Positions 42,301-57,300 of a stretch of 64,000 nucleotides of DNA are shown in pieces (within the stretch, counting starts at the first letter, position 1; the number at the start of each line of letters is the position of its first letter). The translations under genes were made by a program, and so were the position numbers. The notes beneath the pieces were generated by a model. That model ran no database searches, was not told the origin of the DNA, and saw only the letters and a program-made list of their open reading frames with translations. The DNA comes from Prosapia bicincta (lineage: Eukaryota; Arthropoda; Insecta; Hemiptera; Cercopidae): the NCBI GenBank assembly GCA_036971475.1, contig JBAIZL010000006.1:92863765-92927764 (forward strand). The letters run 5' to 3'.

Positions 42301-45300
42301 GACATCCATTACAACTCAACAACTGAATTTTCCGAGATTAATACAACTTTGTATTGCAATAGTTAATATTTGTACCTAGAGGCAACTAGCAGTAAAATTT
42401 AGTACTGTTACAGTTTGGCACTGGCATTCATTACAACTCAACAACTGAATTTTCCGAGATTAATACAACTTTGTATTGCAATAGTTAATATTTGTACCTA
42501 GAGGCAACTAGCAGTAAAATTTAGTACTGCTACAGTTTGGCACTGGCATTCATTACAACTCAACAACTGAATTTTCCGAGATTAATACAACTTTGTATTG
42601 CAACAGTTAAGAATTGTACCTAGAGGCAACTAGCAGTAAAATTTAGTACTGTTACAGTTTGGCACTGACATCCATTACAACTCAACAACTGAATTTTCCG
42701 AGATTAATACAACTTTGTATTGCAACAGTTAAGATTTGTACCTAGAGGCAACTAGCAGTAAAATTTAGTACTGTTACAGTTTGGCACTGGCATTCATTAC
42801 AACTCAACAACTGAATTTTCCGAGATTAATACAACTTTGTATTGCAATAGTTAATATTTGTACCTAGAGGCAACTAGCAGTAAAATTTAGTACTGTTACA
42901 GTTTGGCACTGACATCCATTACAACTCAACAACTGAATTTTCCGAGATTAATACAACTTTGTATTGCAATAGTTAATATTTGTACCTAGAGGCAACTAGC
43001 AGTAAAATTTAGTACTGCTACAGTTTGGCACTGACATCCATTACAACTCAACAACTGAATTTTCCGAGATTAATACAACTTTGTATTGCAATAGTTAATA
43101 TTTGTACCTAGAGGCAACTAGCAGTAAAATTTAGTACTGTTACAGTTTGGCACTGACATCCATTACAACTCAACAACTGAATTTTCCGAGATTAATACAA
43201 CTTTGTATTGCAATAGTTAATATTTGTACCTAGAGGCAACTAGCAGTAAAATTTAGTACTGCTACAGTTTGGCACTGACATCCATTACAACTCAACAACT
43301 GAATTTTCCGAGATTAATACAACTTTGTATTGCAATAGTTAATATTTGTACCTAGAGGCAACTAGCAGTAAAATTTAGTACTGTTACAGTTTGGCACTGG
43401 CATTCATTACAACTCAACAACTGAATTTTCCGAGATTAATACAACTTTGTATTGCAATAGTTAATATTTGTACCTAGAGGCAACTAGCAGTAAAATTTAG
43501 TACTGCTACAGTTTGGCACTGGCATTCATTACAACTCAACAACTGAATTTTCCGAGATTAATACAACTTTGTATTGCAACAGTTAAGATTTGTACCTAGA
43601 GGCAACTAGCAGTAAAATTTAGTACTGTTACAGTTTGGCACTGACATCCATTACAACTCAACAACTGAATTTTCCGAGATTAATACAACTTTGTATTGCA
43701 ACAGTTAAGATTTGTACCTAGAGGCAACTAGCAGTAAAATTTAGTACTGTTACAGTTTGGCACTGGCATTCATTACAACTCAACAACTGAATTTTCCGAG
43801 ATTAATACAACTTTGTATTGCAATAGTTAATATTTGTACCTAGAGGCAACTAGCAGTAAAATTTAGTACTGTTACAGTTTGGCACTGGCATTCATTACAA
43901 CTCAACAACTGAATTTTCCGAGATTAATACAACTTTGTATTGCAATAGTTAATATTTGTACCTAGAGGCAACTAGCAGTAAAATTTAGTACTGTTACAGT
44001 TTGGCACTGGCATTCATTACAACTCAACAACTGAATTTTCCGAGATTAATACAACTTTGTATTGCAATAGTTAATATTTGTACCTAGAGGCAACTAGCAG
44101 TAAAATTTAGTACTGTTACAGTTTGGCACTGGCATTCATTACAACTCAACAACTGAATTTTCCGAGATTAATACAACTTTGTATTGCAATAGTTAATATT
44201 TGTACCTAGAGGCAACTAGCAGTAAAATTTAGTACTGTTACAGTTTGGCACTGGCATTCATTACAACTCAACAACTGAATTTTCCGAGATTAATACAACT
44301 TTGTATTGCAATAGTTAATATTTGTACCTAGAGGCAACTAGCAGTAAAATTTAGTACTGTTACAGTTTGGCACTGGCATTCATTACAACTCAACAACTGA
44401 ATTTTCCGAGATTAATACAACTTTGTATTGCAATAGTTAATATTTGTACCTAGAGGCAACTAGCAGTAAAATTTAGTACTGTTACAGTTTGGCACTGGCA
44501 TTCATTACAACTCAACAACTGAATTTTCCGAGATTAATACAACTTTGTATTGCAATAGTTAATATTTGTACCTAGAGGCAACTAGCAGTAAAATTTAGTA
44601 CTGCTACAGTTTGGCACTGGCATTCATTACAACTCAACAACTGAATTTTCCGAGATTAATACAACTTTGTATTGCAACAGTTAAGATTTGTACCTAGAGG
44701 CAACTAGCAGTAAAATTTAGTACTGTTACAGTTTGGCACTGACATCCATTACAACTCAACAACTGAATTTTCCGAGATTAATACAACTTTGTATTGCAAC
44801 AGTTAAGATTTGTACCTAGAGGCAACTAGCAGTAAAATTTAGTACTGTTACAGTTTGGCACTGGCATTCATTACAACTCAACAACTGAATTTTCCGAGAT
44901 TAATACAACTTTGTATTGCAATAGTTAATATTTGTACCTAGAGGCAACTAGCAGTAAAATTTAGTACTGTTACAGTTTGGCACTGGCATTCATTACAACT
45001 CAACAACTGAATTTTCCGAGATTAATACAACTTTGTATTGCAATAGTTAATATTTGTACCTAGAGGCAACTAGCAGTAAAATTTAGTACTGTTACAGTTT
45101 GGCACTGGCATTCATTACAACTCAACAACTGAATTTTCCGAGATTAATACAACTTTGTATTGCAATAGTTAATATTTGTACCTAGAGGCAACTAGCAGTA
45201 AAATTTAGTACTGTTACAGTTTGGCACTGGCATTCATTACAACTCAACAACTGAATTTTCCGAGATTAATACAACTTTGTATTGCAATAGTTAATATTTG

Positions 45301-48300
45301 TACCTAGAGGCAACTAGCAGTAAAATTTAGTACTGTTACAGTTTGGCACTGGCATTCATTACAACTCAACAACTGAATTTTCCGAGATTAATACAACTTT
45401 GTATTGCAATAGTTAATATTTGTACCTAGAGGCAACTAGCAGTAAAATTTAGTACTGTTACAGTTTGGCACTGGCATTCATTACAACTCAACAACTGAAT
45501 TTTCCGAGATTAATACAACTTTGTATTGCAATAGTTAATATTTGTACCTAGAGGCAACTAGCAGTAAAATTTAGTACTGTTACAGTTTGGCACTGGCATT
45601 CATTACAACTCAACAACTGAATTTTCCGAGATTAATACAACTTTGTATTGCAATAGTTAATATTTGTACCTAGAGGCAACTAGCAGTAAAATTTAGTACT
45701 GCTACAGTTTGGCACTGGCATTCATTACAACTCAACAACTGAATTTTCCGAGATTAATACAACTTTGTATTGCAACAGTTAAGATTTGTACCTAGAGGCA
45801 ACTAGCAGTAAAATTTAGTACTGTTACAGTTTGGCACTGACATCCATTACAACTCAACAACTGAATTTTCCGAGATTAATACAACTTTGTATTGCAACAG
45901 TTAAGATTTGTACCTAGAGGCAACTAGCAGTAAAATTTAGTACTGTTACAGTTTGGCACTGGCATTCATTACAACTCAACAACTGAATTTTCCGAGATTA
46001 ATACAACTTTGTATTGCAATAGTTAATATTTGTACCTAGAGGCAACTAGCAGTAAAATTTAGTACTGTTACAGTTTGGCACTGACATCCATTACAACTCA
46101 ACAACTGAATTTTCCGAGATTAATACAACTTTGTATTGCAATAGTTAATATTTGTACCTAGAGGCAACTAGCAGTAAAATTTAGTACTGCTACAGTTTGG
46201 CACTGACATCCATTACAACTCAACAACTGAATTTTCCGAGATTAATACAACTTTGTATTGCAATAGTTAATATTTGTACCTAGAGGCAACTAGCAGTAAA
46301 ATTTAGTACTGTTACAGTTTGGCACTGACATCCATTACAACTCAACAACTGAATTTTCCGAGATTAATACAACTTTGTATTGCAATAGTTAATATTTGTA
46401 CCTAGAGGCAACTAGCAGTAAAATTTAGTACTGTTACAGTTTGGCACTGGCATTCATTACAACTCAACAACTGAATTTTCCGAGATTAATACAACTTTGT
46501 ATTGCAATAGTTAATATTTGTACCTAGAGGCAACTAGCAGTAAAATTTAGTACTGCTACAGTTTGGCACTGGCATTCATTACAACTCAACAACTGAATTT
46601 TCCGAGATTAATACAACTTTGTATTGCAACAGTTAAGATTTGTACCTAGAGGCAACTAGCAGTAAAATTTAGTACTGTTACAGTTTGGCACTGACATCCA
46701 TTACAACTCAACAACTGAATTTTCCGAGATTAATACAACTTTGTATTGCAACAGTTAAGATTTGTACCTAGAGGCAACTAGCAGTAAAATTTAGTACTGT
46801 TACAGTTTGGCACTGGCATTCATTACAACTCAACAACTGAATTTTCCGAGATTAATACAACTTTGTATTGCAATAGTTAATATTTGTACCTAGAGGCAAC
46901 TAGCAGTAAAATTTAGTACTGTTACAGTTTGGCACTGACATCCATTACAACTCAACAACTGAATTTTCCGAGATTAATACAACTTTGTATTGCAATAGTT
47001 AATATTTGTACCTAGAGGCAACTAGCAGTAAAATTTAGTACTGTTACAGTTTGGCACTGACATCCATTACAACTCAACAACTGAATTTTCCGAGATTAAT
47101 ACAACTTTGTATTGCAATAGTTAATATTTGTACCTAGAGGCAACTAGCAGTAAAATTTAGTACTGCTACAGTTTGGCACTGACATCCATTACAACTCAAC
47201 AACTGAATTTTCCGAGATTAATACAACTTTGTATTGCAATAGTTAATATTTGTACCTAGAGGCAACTAGCAGTAAAATTTAGTACTGCTACAGTTTGGCA
47301 CTGACATCCATTACAACTCAACAACTGAATTTTCCGAGATTAATACAACTTTGTATTGCAATAGTTAATATTTGTACCTAGAGGCAACTAGCAGTAAAAT
47401 TTAGTACTGCTACAGTTTGGCACTGACATCCATTACAACTCAACAACTGAATTTTCCGAGATTAATACAACTTTGTATTGCAATAGTTAATATTTGTACC
47501 TAGAGGCAACTAGCAGTAAAATTTAGTACTGTTACAGTTTGGCACTGACATCCATTACAACTCAACAACTGAATTTTCCGAGATTAATACAACTTTGTAT
47601 TGCAATAGTTAATATTTGTACCTAGAGGCAACTAGCAGTAAAATTTAGTACTGTTACAGTTTGGCACTGACATCCATTACAACTCAACAACTGAATTTTC
47701 CGAGATTAATACAACTTTGTATTGCAATAGTTAATATTTGTACCTAGAGGCAACTAGCAGTAAAATTTAGTACTGTTACAGTTTGGCACTGGCATTCATT
47801 ACAACTCAACAACTGAATTTTCCGAGATTAATACAACTTTGTATTGCAATAGTTAATATTTGTACCTAGAGGCAACTAGCAGTAAAATTTAGTACTGCTA
47901 CAGTTTGGCACTGGCATTTATTACAACTCAACAACTGAATTTTCCGAGATTAATACAACTTTGTATTGCAATAGTTAATATTTGTACCTAGAGGCAACTA
48001 GCAGTAAAATTTAGTACTGTTACAGTTTGGCACTGACATCCATTACAACTCAACAACTGAATTTTCCGAGATTAATACAACTTTGTATTGCAATAGTTAA
48101 TATTTGTACCTAGAGGCAACTAGCAGTAAAATTTAGTACTGCTACAGTTTGGCACTGGCATTCATTACAACTCAACAACTGAATTTTCCGAGATTAATAC
48201 AACTTTGTATTGCAACAGTTAAGATTTGTACCTAGAGGCAACTAGCAGTAAAATTTAGTACTGCTACAGTTTGGCACTGACATCCATTACAACTCAACAA

Positions 48301-51300
48301 CTGAATTTTCCGAGATTAATACAACTTTGTATTGCAACAGTTAAGATTTGTACCTAGAGGCAACTAGCAGTAAAATTTAGTACTGTTACAGTTTGGCACT
48401 GGCATTCATTACAACTCAACAACTGAATTTTCCGAGATTAATACAACTTTGTATTGCAATAGTTAATATTTGTACCTAGAGGCAACTAGCAGTAAAATTT
48501 AGTACTGTTACAGTTTGGCACTGGCATTCATTACAACTCAACAACTGAATTTTCCGAGATTAATACAACTTTGTATTGCAATAGTTAATATTTGTACCTA
48601 GAGGCAACTAGCAGTAAAATTTAGTACTGTTACAGTTTGGCACTGGCATTCATTACAACTCAACAACTGAATTTTCCGAGATTAATACAACTTTGTATTG
48701 CAATAGTTAATATTTGTACCTAGAGGCAACTAGCAGTAAAATTTAGTACTGTTACAGTTTGGCACTGGCATTCATTACAACTCAACAACTGAATTTTCCG
48801 AGATTAATACAACTTTGTATTGCAATAGTTAATATTTGTACCTAGAGGCAACTAGCAGTAAAATTTAGTACTGTTACAGTTTGGCACTGGCATTCATTAC
48901 AACTCAACAACTGAATTTTCCGAGATTAATACAACTTTGTATTGCAATAGTTAATATTTGTACCTAGAGGCAACTAGCAGTAAAATTTAGTACTGTTACA
49001 GTTTGGCACTGGCATTCATTACAACTCAACAACTGAATTTTCCGAGATTAATACAACTTTGTATTGCAATAGTTAATATTTGTACCTAGAGGCAACTAGC
49101 AGTAAAATTTAGTACTGTTACAGTTTGGCACTGGCATTCATTACAACTCAACAACTGAATTTTCCGAGATTAATACAACTTTGTATTGCAATAGTTAATA
49201 TTTGTACCTAGAGGCAACTAGCAGTAAAATTTAGTACTGCTACAGTTTGGCACTGGCATTCATTACAACTCAACAACTGAATTTTCCGAGATTAATACAA
49301 CTTTGTATTGCAACAGTTAAGATTTGTACCTAGAGGCAACTAGCAGTAAAATTTAGTACTGTTACAGTTTGGCACTGACATCCATTACAACTCAACAACT
49401 GAATTTTCCGAGATTAATACAACTTTGTATTGCAACAGTTAAGATTTGTACCTAGAGGCAACTAGCAGTAAAATTTAGTACTGTTACAGTTTGGCACTGG
49501 CATTCATTACAACTCAACAACTGAATTTTCCGAGATTAATACAACTTTGTATTGCAATAGTTAATATTTGTACCTAGAGGCAACTAGCAGTAAAATTTAG
49601 TACTGTTACAGTTTGGCACTGACATCCATTACAACTCAACAACTGAATTTTCCGAGATTAATACAACTTTGTATTGCAATAGTTAATATTTGTACCTAGA
49701 GGCAACTAGCAGTAAAATTTAGTACTGCTACAGTTTGGCACTGACATCCATTACAACTCAACAACTGAATTTTCCGAGATTAATACAACTTTGTATTGCA
49801 ATAGTTAATATTTGTACCTAGAGGCAACTAGCAGTAAAATTTAGTACTGTTACAGTTTGGCACTGACATCCATTACAACTCAACAACTGAATTTTCCGAG
49901 ATTAATACAACTTTGTATTGCAATAGTTAATATTTGTACCTAGAGGCAACTAGCAGTAAAATTTAGTACTGTTACAGTTTGGCACTGGCATTCATTACAA
50001 CTCAACAACTGAATTTTCCGAGATTAATACAACTTTGTATTGCAATAGTTAATATTTGTACCTAGAGGCAACTAGCAGTAAAATTTAGTACTGCTACAGT
50101 TTGGCACTGGCATTCATTACAACTCAACAACTGAATTTTCCGAGATTAATACAACTTTGTATTGCAACAGTTAAGATTTGTACCTAGAGGCAACTAGCAG
50201 TAAAATTTAGTACTGTTACAGTTTGGCACTGACATCCATTACAACTCAACAACTGAATTTTCCGAGATTAATACAACTTTGTATTGCAACAGTTAAGATT
50301 TGTACCTAGAGGCAACTAGCAGTAAAATTTAGTACTGTTACAGTTTGGCACTGGCATTCATTACAACTCAACAACTGAATTTTCCGAGATTAATACAACT
50401 TTGTATTGCAATAGTTAATATTTGTACCTAGAGGCAACTAGCAGTAAAATTTAGTACTGTTACAGTTTGGCACTGACATCCATTACAACTCAACAACTGA
50501 ATTTTCCGAGATTAATACAACTTTGTATTGCAATAGTTAATATTTGTACCTAGAGGCAACTAGCAGTAAAATTTAGTACTGTTACAGTTTGGCACTGACA
50601 TCCATTACAACTCAACAACTGAATTTTCCGAGATTAATACAACTTTGTATTGCAATAGTTAATATTTGTACCTAGAGGCAACTAGCAGTAAAATTTAGTA
50701 CTGCTACAGTTTGGCACTGACATCCATTACAACTCAACAACTGAATTTTCCGAGATTAATACAACTTTGTATTGCAATAGTTAATATTTGTACCTAGAGG
50801 CAACTAGCAGTAAAATTTAGTACTGCTACAGTTTGGCACTGACATCCATTACAACTCAACAACTGAATTTTCCGAGATTAATACAACTTTGTATTGCAAT
50901 AGTTAATATTTGTACCTAGAGGCAACTAGCAGTAAAATTTAGTACTGCTACAGTTTGGCACTGACATCCATTACAACTCAACAACTGAATTTTCCGAGAT
51001 TAATACAACTTTGTATTGCAATAGTTAATATTTGTACCTAGAGGCAACTAGCAGTAAAATTTAGTACTGTTACAGTTTGGCACTGACATCCATTACAACT
51101 CAACAACTGAATTTTCCGAGATTAATACAACTTTGTATTGCAATAGTTAATATTTGTACCTAGAGGCAACTAGCAGTAAAATTTAGTACTGTTACAGTTT
51201 GGCACTGACATCCATTACAACTCAACAACTGAATTTTCCGAGATTAATACAACTTTGTATTGCAATAGTTAATATTTGTACCTAGAGGCAACTAGCAGTA

Positions 51301-54300
51301 AAATTTAGTACTGTTACAGTTTGGCACTGGCATTCATTACAACTCAACAACTGAATTTTCCGAGATTAATACAACTTTGTATTGCAATAGTTAATATTTG
51401 TACCTAGAGGCAACTAGCAGTAAAATTTAGTACTGCTACAGTTTGGCACTGGCATTTATTACAACTCAACAACTGAATTTTCCGAGATTAATACAACTTT
51501 GTATTGCAATAGTTAATATTTGTACCTAGAGGCAACTAGCAGTAAAATTTAGTACTGTTACAGTTTGGCACTGACATCCATTACAACTCAACAACTGAAT
51601 TTTCCGAGATTAATGTAACTTTTGTATTGCAATAGTTAAGATTTGTACCTAGAGGCAACTAGCAGTAAAATTTAGTACTGTTACAGTTTGGCACTGACAT
51701 TCATTACAACTCAACAACTGAATTTTCCGAGATTAATACAACTTTGTATTGCAACAGTTAAGATTTGTACCTAGAGGCAACTAGCAGTAAAATTTAGTAC
51801 TGCTACAGTTTGGCACTGGCATTCATTACAACTCAACAACTGAATTTTCCGAGATTAATACAACTTTGTATTGCAATAGTTAATATTTGTACCTAGAGGC
51901 AACTAGCAGTAAAATTTAGTACTGTTACAGTTTGGCACTGACATCCATTACAACTCAACAACTGAATTTTCCGAGATTAATACAACTTTGTATTGCAATA
52001 GTTAATATTTGTACCTAGAGGCAACTAGCAGTAAAATTTAGTACTGTTACAGTTTGGCACTGGCATTCATTACAACTCAACAACTGAATTTTCCGAGATT
52101 AATACAACTTTGTATTGCAATAGTTAATATTTGTACCTAGAGGCAACTAGCAGTAAAATTTAGTACTGCTACAGTTTGGCACTGGCATTTATTACAACTC
52201 AACAACTGAATTTTCCGAGATTAATACAACTTTGTATTGCAATAGTTAATATTTGTACCTAGAGGCAACTAGCAGTAAAATTTAGTACTGTTACAGTTTG
52301 GCACTGACATCCATTACAACTCAACAACTGAATTTTCCGAGATTAATGTAACTTTTGTATTGCAATAGTTAAGATTTGTACCTAGAGGCAACTAGCAGTA
52401 AAATTTAGTACTGTTACAGTTTGGCACTGACATTCATTACAACTCAACAACTGAATTTTCCGAGATTAATACAACTTTGTATTGCAACAGTTAAGATTTG
52501 TACCTAGAGGCAACTAGCAGTAAAATTTAGTACTGCTACAGTTTGGCACTGGCATTCATTACAACTCAACAACTGAATTTTCCGAGATTAATGTAACTTT
52601 TGTATTGCAACAGTTAAGATTTGTACCTAGAGGCAACTAGCAGTAAAATTTAGTACTGCTACAGTTTGGCACTGGCATTCATTACAACTCAACAACTGAA
52701 TTTTCCGAGATTAATACAACTTTGTATTACAATAGTTAAGATTTGTACCTAGAGGCAACTAGCAGTAAAATTTAATACTGCTGCTGGTTTGAGCAGTAAC
52801 CTGCATTACAACTCAACAACTGAATTTTCCGAGATTAATGTAACTTTTGTATTGCAATAGTTAAGATTTGTACTTAGAGGCAACTAGCAGTAAAATTTAA
52901 TACTACTGCTGGTTTGAGCATTAAGATTCAATTCTCAGATATTCTGAGTAGTACCTCATTTACATTTAACTTCAAATATGTTTATTCAGTTTACTATTAA
53001 ATGCTATGATTAATATGACTGCTAAAATATTTTCCACAACTTCAATTAATTTTGTAAAAGTCTTTTTACTTGATTATTTGTGTTTCTGCATTATTGTACA
53101 AATTGTCAATAGCTATTTTTTAAATACAGTAGAACTCCAATTATTAAACTCCTGACTATATGAAGTGCTTTCAGATTTTCAGACTAATGATTGCCTACAT
53201 GTACTAGTAGCTTCTCTTCCTCAAAGTTAGTGTAGGGGCAGAGCACACATTATTTGTATGCTGAGTCACCCTCTCAGTGGAGCTCTCTATCGTCTGTTGC
53301 AAGATGGCGGGCTCTGGTACTCTTTCGCATTGGTCCGTTGTTTTGCTTGTGAGTGTGTTCTGTTATTTACCTTGACCTCTAAAAAAACGAGTTGTCTTTT
53401 CATTAGTGATTCAACTAATTATAGTTCAATCAGATAAGGACATTACGGGTAAACAGTTGGTTGAAATGTATAGTGTCGGACCATCTACGATTTCAGACAT
53501 TAAGAGGAGCAAACCTACACTATTAAACTTCATGTCAGTGCTTGAAAATGAAAATAAAAGATCTTCAGGAAAATCAACAAACAAGGCAATAACAAACAAC
53601 GAATTATAAGATGTCGTTTCCCCTCACGGTTTTTGCAACAATTTTTATGAGAACCCCATCTTGGGTCCGATTTTTTGTTTAAAAGCTAAGATGTTAGTTA
53701 CCTCATAAGCTTAGGAAAAGAAATAATACTGTTAGGAATATAGGAATTCCCCTCCTATTTGCAACACACATACACTAATTAATTCAAATTAAATTTTTCA
53801 GATGTTTTTTTGAAAAAAAATCCAATTAACCGAATGAGGTTTGGTTCCAATTGGTTCGCATAGTTGGAGTTCCTACTAGTTGTACTGCTATTTTGGTATT
53901 ATAAATAAATCATAAGTACTAACACTTAATAAAATTAGATATAAGTTTACTAATAATGCTCACATAATTGAATAAAACTTATTTTAGTGATTTACGGGCT
54001 AGGATAATGGAAAAACGGATCGATGCACGCCATGAAGATTTCCACTATGAAAGAAATAGACGGCGTGAATTATCTATTCCTCCTCATGAGCGCCATAGAG
54101 GTAATTTGCATTAATTAATTCAATTCTAGTATTAATATTCTAGTTGGATAGTATAAATATTATTCCCTTGTAAAGTTCTAGATTGCTGGTACGCATGGAA
54201 GAGTATTTAGGGCTTAAAGCTTAAAGTATAACACAGTATATTTGGGACCATTTAACCGTGCACTTGACCTTGAAAGATCGCATTAGGCAAGTCGGGAGGT

Positions 54301-57300
54301 GGAAGGCTGCACTGAGTCAGTATAAATACTTTTTTTACAAACATGATAGGAACTGTCAAATCACTGACTTGCATAAGACTGTCGACATTAGAAAAATTCA
54401 GTGACAAATTAGTTTCAATATGAAATAACAAACAATTTTGAGTAGACATATCGGATGCAGAAGCTGTTAATGTATAGAAATTCTGAAAATGTAAATCTTT
54501 TTCAGAAGTAGTAGTACATGAGAAAGCGGGAGTGGGCGAGTGCACAGTTAGCTGAACTTAACTATACTGTAGTAGAATTCCATTGCATTAAATATAAATC
54601 ATTCATACAAAGAAGAAAGCCTTTGTAATCTTTCATGGTAGTTTTGAATTTATTAAAGATTTTATTATTTGAATGTTGTAAAATGTACTAGAATATTAAA
54701 TTACATGTCTGTAGCTTGAAGGAAACAAAAGCATAACATATTTTTTCCTCAGCGTTTGTCAATGGAAAACATATTGAGAACATACTTTTGGGATTCATCC
54801 TCCAACTAATGGCCAATCTTCTGTGAATTTTGAGAAACAATTTTTGTACCGGTTGAAGTATGACACTGTTTTATTAACTAACTTTGTTAATAGAAAACAC
54901 TTTGTAGATGCATTTACATTGAAAAATCACCCATCAGTAACATAGCTTCCCGAGCACTCATTTTGTCTAACACTAACTTTTTCTATAAGCTACAACACTG
55001 CTTTCTTTTTTCCAATGGTGAGCCCATGTCATCAATTTTACTACAGATGCATGAAAGCAAGATTCTGAGTACACATTTTCTGGCTATATAGTCTCTGTGG
55101 AGGAAACATAACCAACATTTATTTGCTGGGAAAGATTCTTAGAATCTTTTAACTATTCCACTTTTTATCTGCATAATTTGGGATAATGGTTCATGAAGTT
55201 ATTCTTCAATTGTTTTTTTTAAATATGGTGTCCAAATCAACAGGAGGTATATTTTGGAATTGAGTATACTCTGAGATGTTTTCAAAGGTACAAAAAGCCT
55301 GTAAAACCTTTAGTCATTGTTGTTTGTGAATGAGAAATTCTGCCACATTTGCAATTCCTAATATTCTGTGTCAACAGATTATTGTTAATAATCTCCTTGA
55401 CAATTACAAAATTTTGTGTTATCTGTGGACAATCTTCTCAACACTATTTTCATGTTTTATTGGTGCTAATAAATTAAAAAGTGATGACATTCTTAAAGCT
55501 TCTTTTTAGTTTCAATCATTGCCTCCTAACCAATCTCTCAAATGTGTGCAACAGGTGATAAAAAATTGTTAGTGCATAACAATACACTTGGCCTTGAGAG
55601 ATAGCAGTAGGAAAGATGGGAGGTAGAGGGTCAGTAGAAATACTTTCCTACAAACATAAGGACTGTCAAAACACTGACTTGCATGAGATAGTCGATATTA
55701 GATAAATTAGCTTTGGCAGGAAATAACAAACAATTTTGAAATATGTGTAGACATATCAGATGCAGAAGTTGTTGATGTATTTCATTCTGAATATGTAACA
55801 TGTTTTAAGAAGTGATTGTAAATGAGAAATCTTGTGGAATCTCTCAGCGCCAATGCACGGTTGCAATGTTCGCAATATACCATTCAGATTACTGAAGGCG
55901 ATATAAGGGATCAGCTCAGTATATACTGACATTTTCACTAATTTCTGAAGATAAAGTTCTACTTTTCTGTCTGTAAAAGGCTGAACAATTTTGGCATATT
56001 TTCAAAGAGAAGACCTGAACAGGTCATGTCAATGTCCTCTGCTGATTATGCAACTGTATAACCTCAACAACACTGCTTTTCTAGATAAGACAACAACTAT
56101 TTGAGCAAGTGTCATATTTCCAAACACATTGGTGTAGCGCTTGTAACAGTTACCAAAATTTGAGGTGGTTGGCAGAAAGGTCATTTAGGTCTCCAAGAAA
56201 AGTATTAGATTGAGTGTTGTAAGTTTTAAGGGGTTTTGGACAAAGATATAAACGGTCCCGAATTTAACAGTCTCAATTTTAGTTTTGAAAGTAATGCTTT
56301 CACAAAATGTGGTCACTGATCACATGGAGGAAGGAGGTGATGTTTTGGACTTCTGATAGGGGCTTCTCAAAGGCTTACCTTAATGAGAGCTGTAATTATG
56401 TTTAAATGGAAATGAAGTTTTTTGAAGCACAATTTCAAGAAGAGTTTGGCTTGAAGGATTTAAGATACATTATTTGGTTCTATAAATTTGTCCCACACTC
56501 AGAAAATATATACTTTTGTTAAGAAAATTAAGCACAAATCTTTATGATGCACGGGTGTGCATTCATAATTTAACACTTCGAGGACCCACAACAGTTACGT
56601 CCATCGAGTAAATCATTACGTGGCAGACCCACGACGGGCATAGCCTGTAATTAGGTTTACATGTATTTAAATGAACTAATACGGGCTCTGGTTGTAGTTA
56701 GTCATATACGTAAAACATATTGGCTATCTTAGTACACATTTTCATCATTAGGTAGTAGATGTCCTTCATATGATGTTGGTTTGTGTGTTCCGAAATGTTT
56801 TGAAATATTCCACACAAAAGCTAATTATTTGTAAATATTTTTTCATAAACAGTTTTTATAGACATTTGGGCTTATTGAAATAGAATATTTATAAATGTTA
56901 GAATTAAAATACAATATTGTGATTCAAGAATTAGTCTATTAATTGGTGGGAAAAGTGTTAATTTTTAGAATTAAGATTTTGATTATATATACGGTTGTAC
57001 CTCCATATCCGCGGATAATGGGATCCAAAATTACTACGGCTAATAAGGACAAGGTGTGTTGATACACAAATACTAAACCTACAGATATTTATAGTATACA
57101 GTAGTACATGTACATAAATAGATTCCAAATTGTGCGTAATATATATTGTAGATTACAAAATCTAGGTAAATATAACTAACTAAATTATCTAATTACACAA
57201 AATCCTCTAAAACATATTTAAACTAAACGATATGGACACTCAGACACAACTGATTAAGTTAAGTAATACACCAATTTGTAGAACACTAGTGAACTGAACG

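Larger units (their letters stand above)
38774..52920. repeat. Satellite array, 122-bp monomer, about 116 head-to-tail copies
   Basis: The landmark AATTTTCCGAG recurs every 122 bases (e.g. 38911, 39033, 39155, 39277) from 38789 to 52824, giving about 116 units. Monomers are nearly identical. Most variation is at a few linked sites: GACATCC versus GGCATTC, CAATAGTTAATAT versus CAACAGTTAAGAT, and CTGTTACAG versus CTGCTACAG. A few units near the right end carry GTAACTTTTG and are 123 bp long. The last two units diverge (GCTGGTTTGAGCA), as often seen at array edges. Because 122 is not a multiple of three and stops occur in each unit, it does not code. It lies wholly within an intron of the RS/RGG gene. 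Confidence 0.98.
36186..53987 (+). other. 17.8-kb intron dominated by satellite DNA
   Basis: In order it contains a long inverted repeat (36567-36803), a family R1 repeat (37010-37270), an unrecognised open region (38342-38660), the 122-bp satellite (38774-52920) and a Tigger remnant (53127-53887). No further exon of the gene was seen. Confidence 0.8.

Noticed and set aside
38774..52920. CRISPR-like regular repeats
   Set aside because: There are no unique spacers. The whole 122-bp unit repeats head to tail, the context is a eukaryotic intron, and no cas genes are present. It is a satellite.
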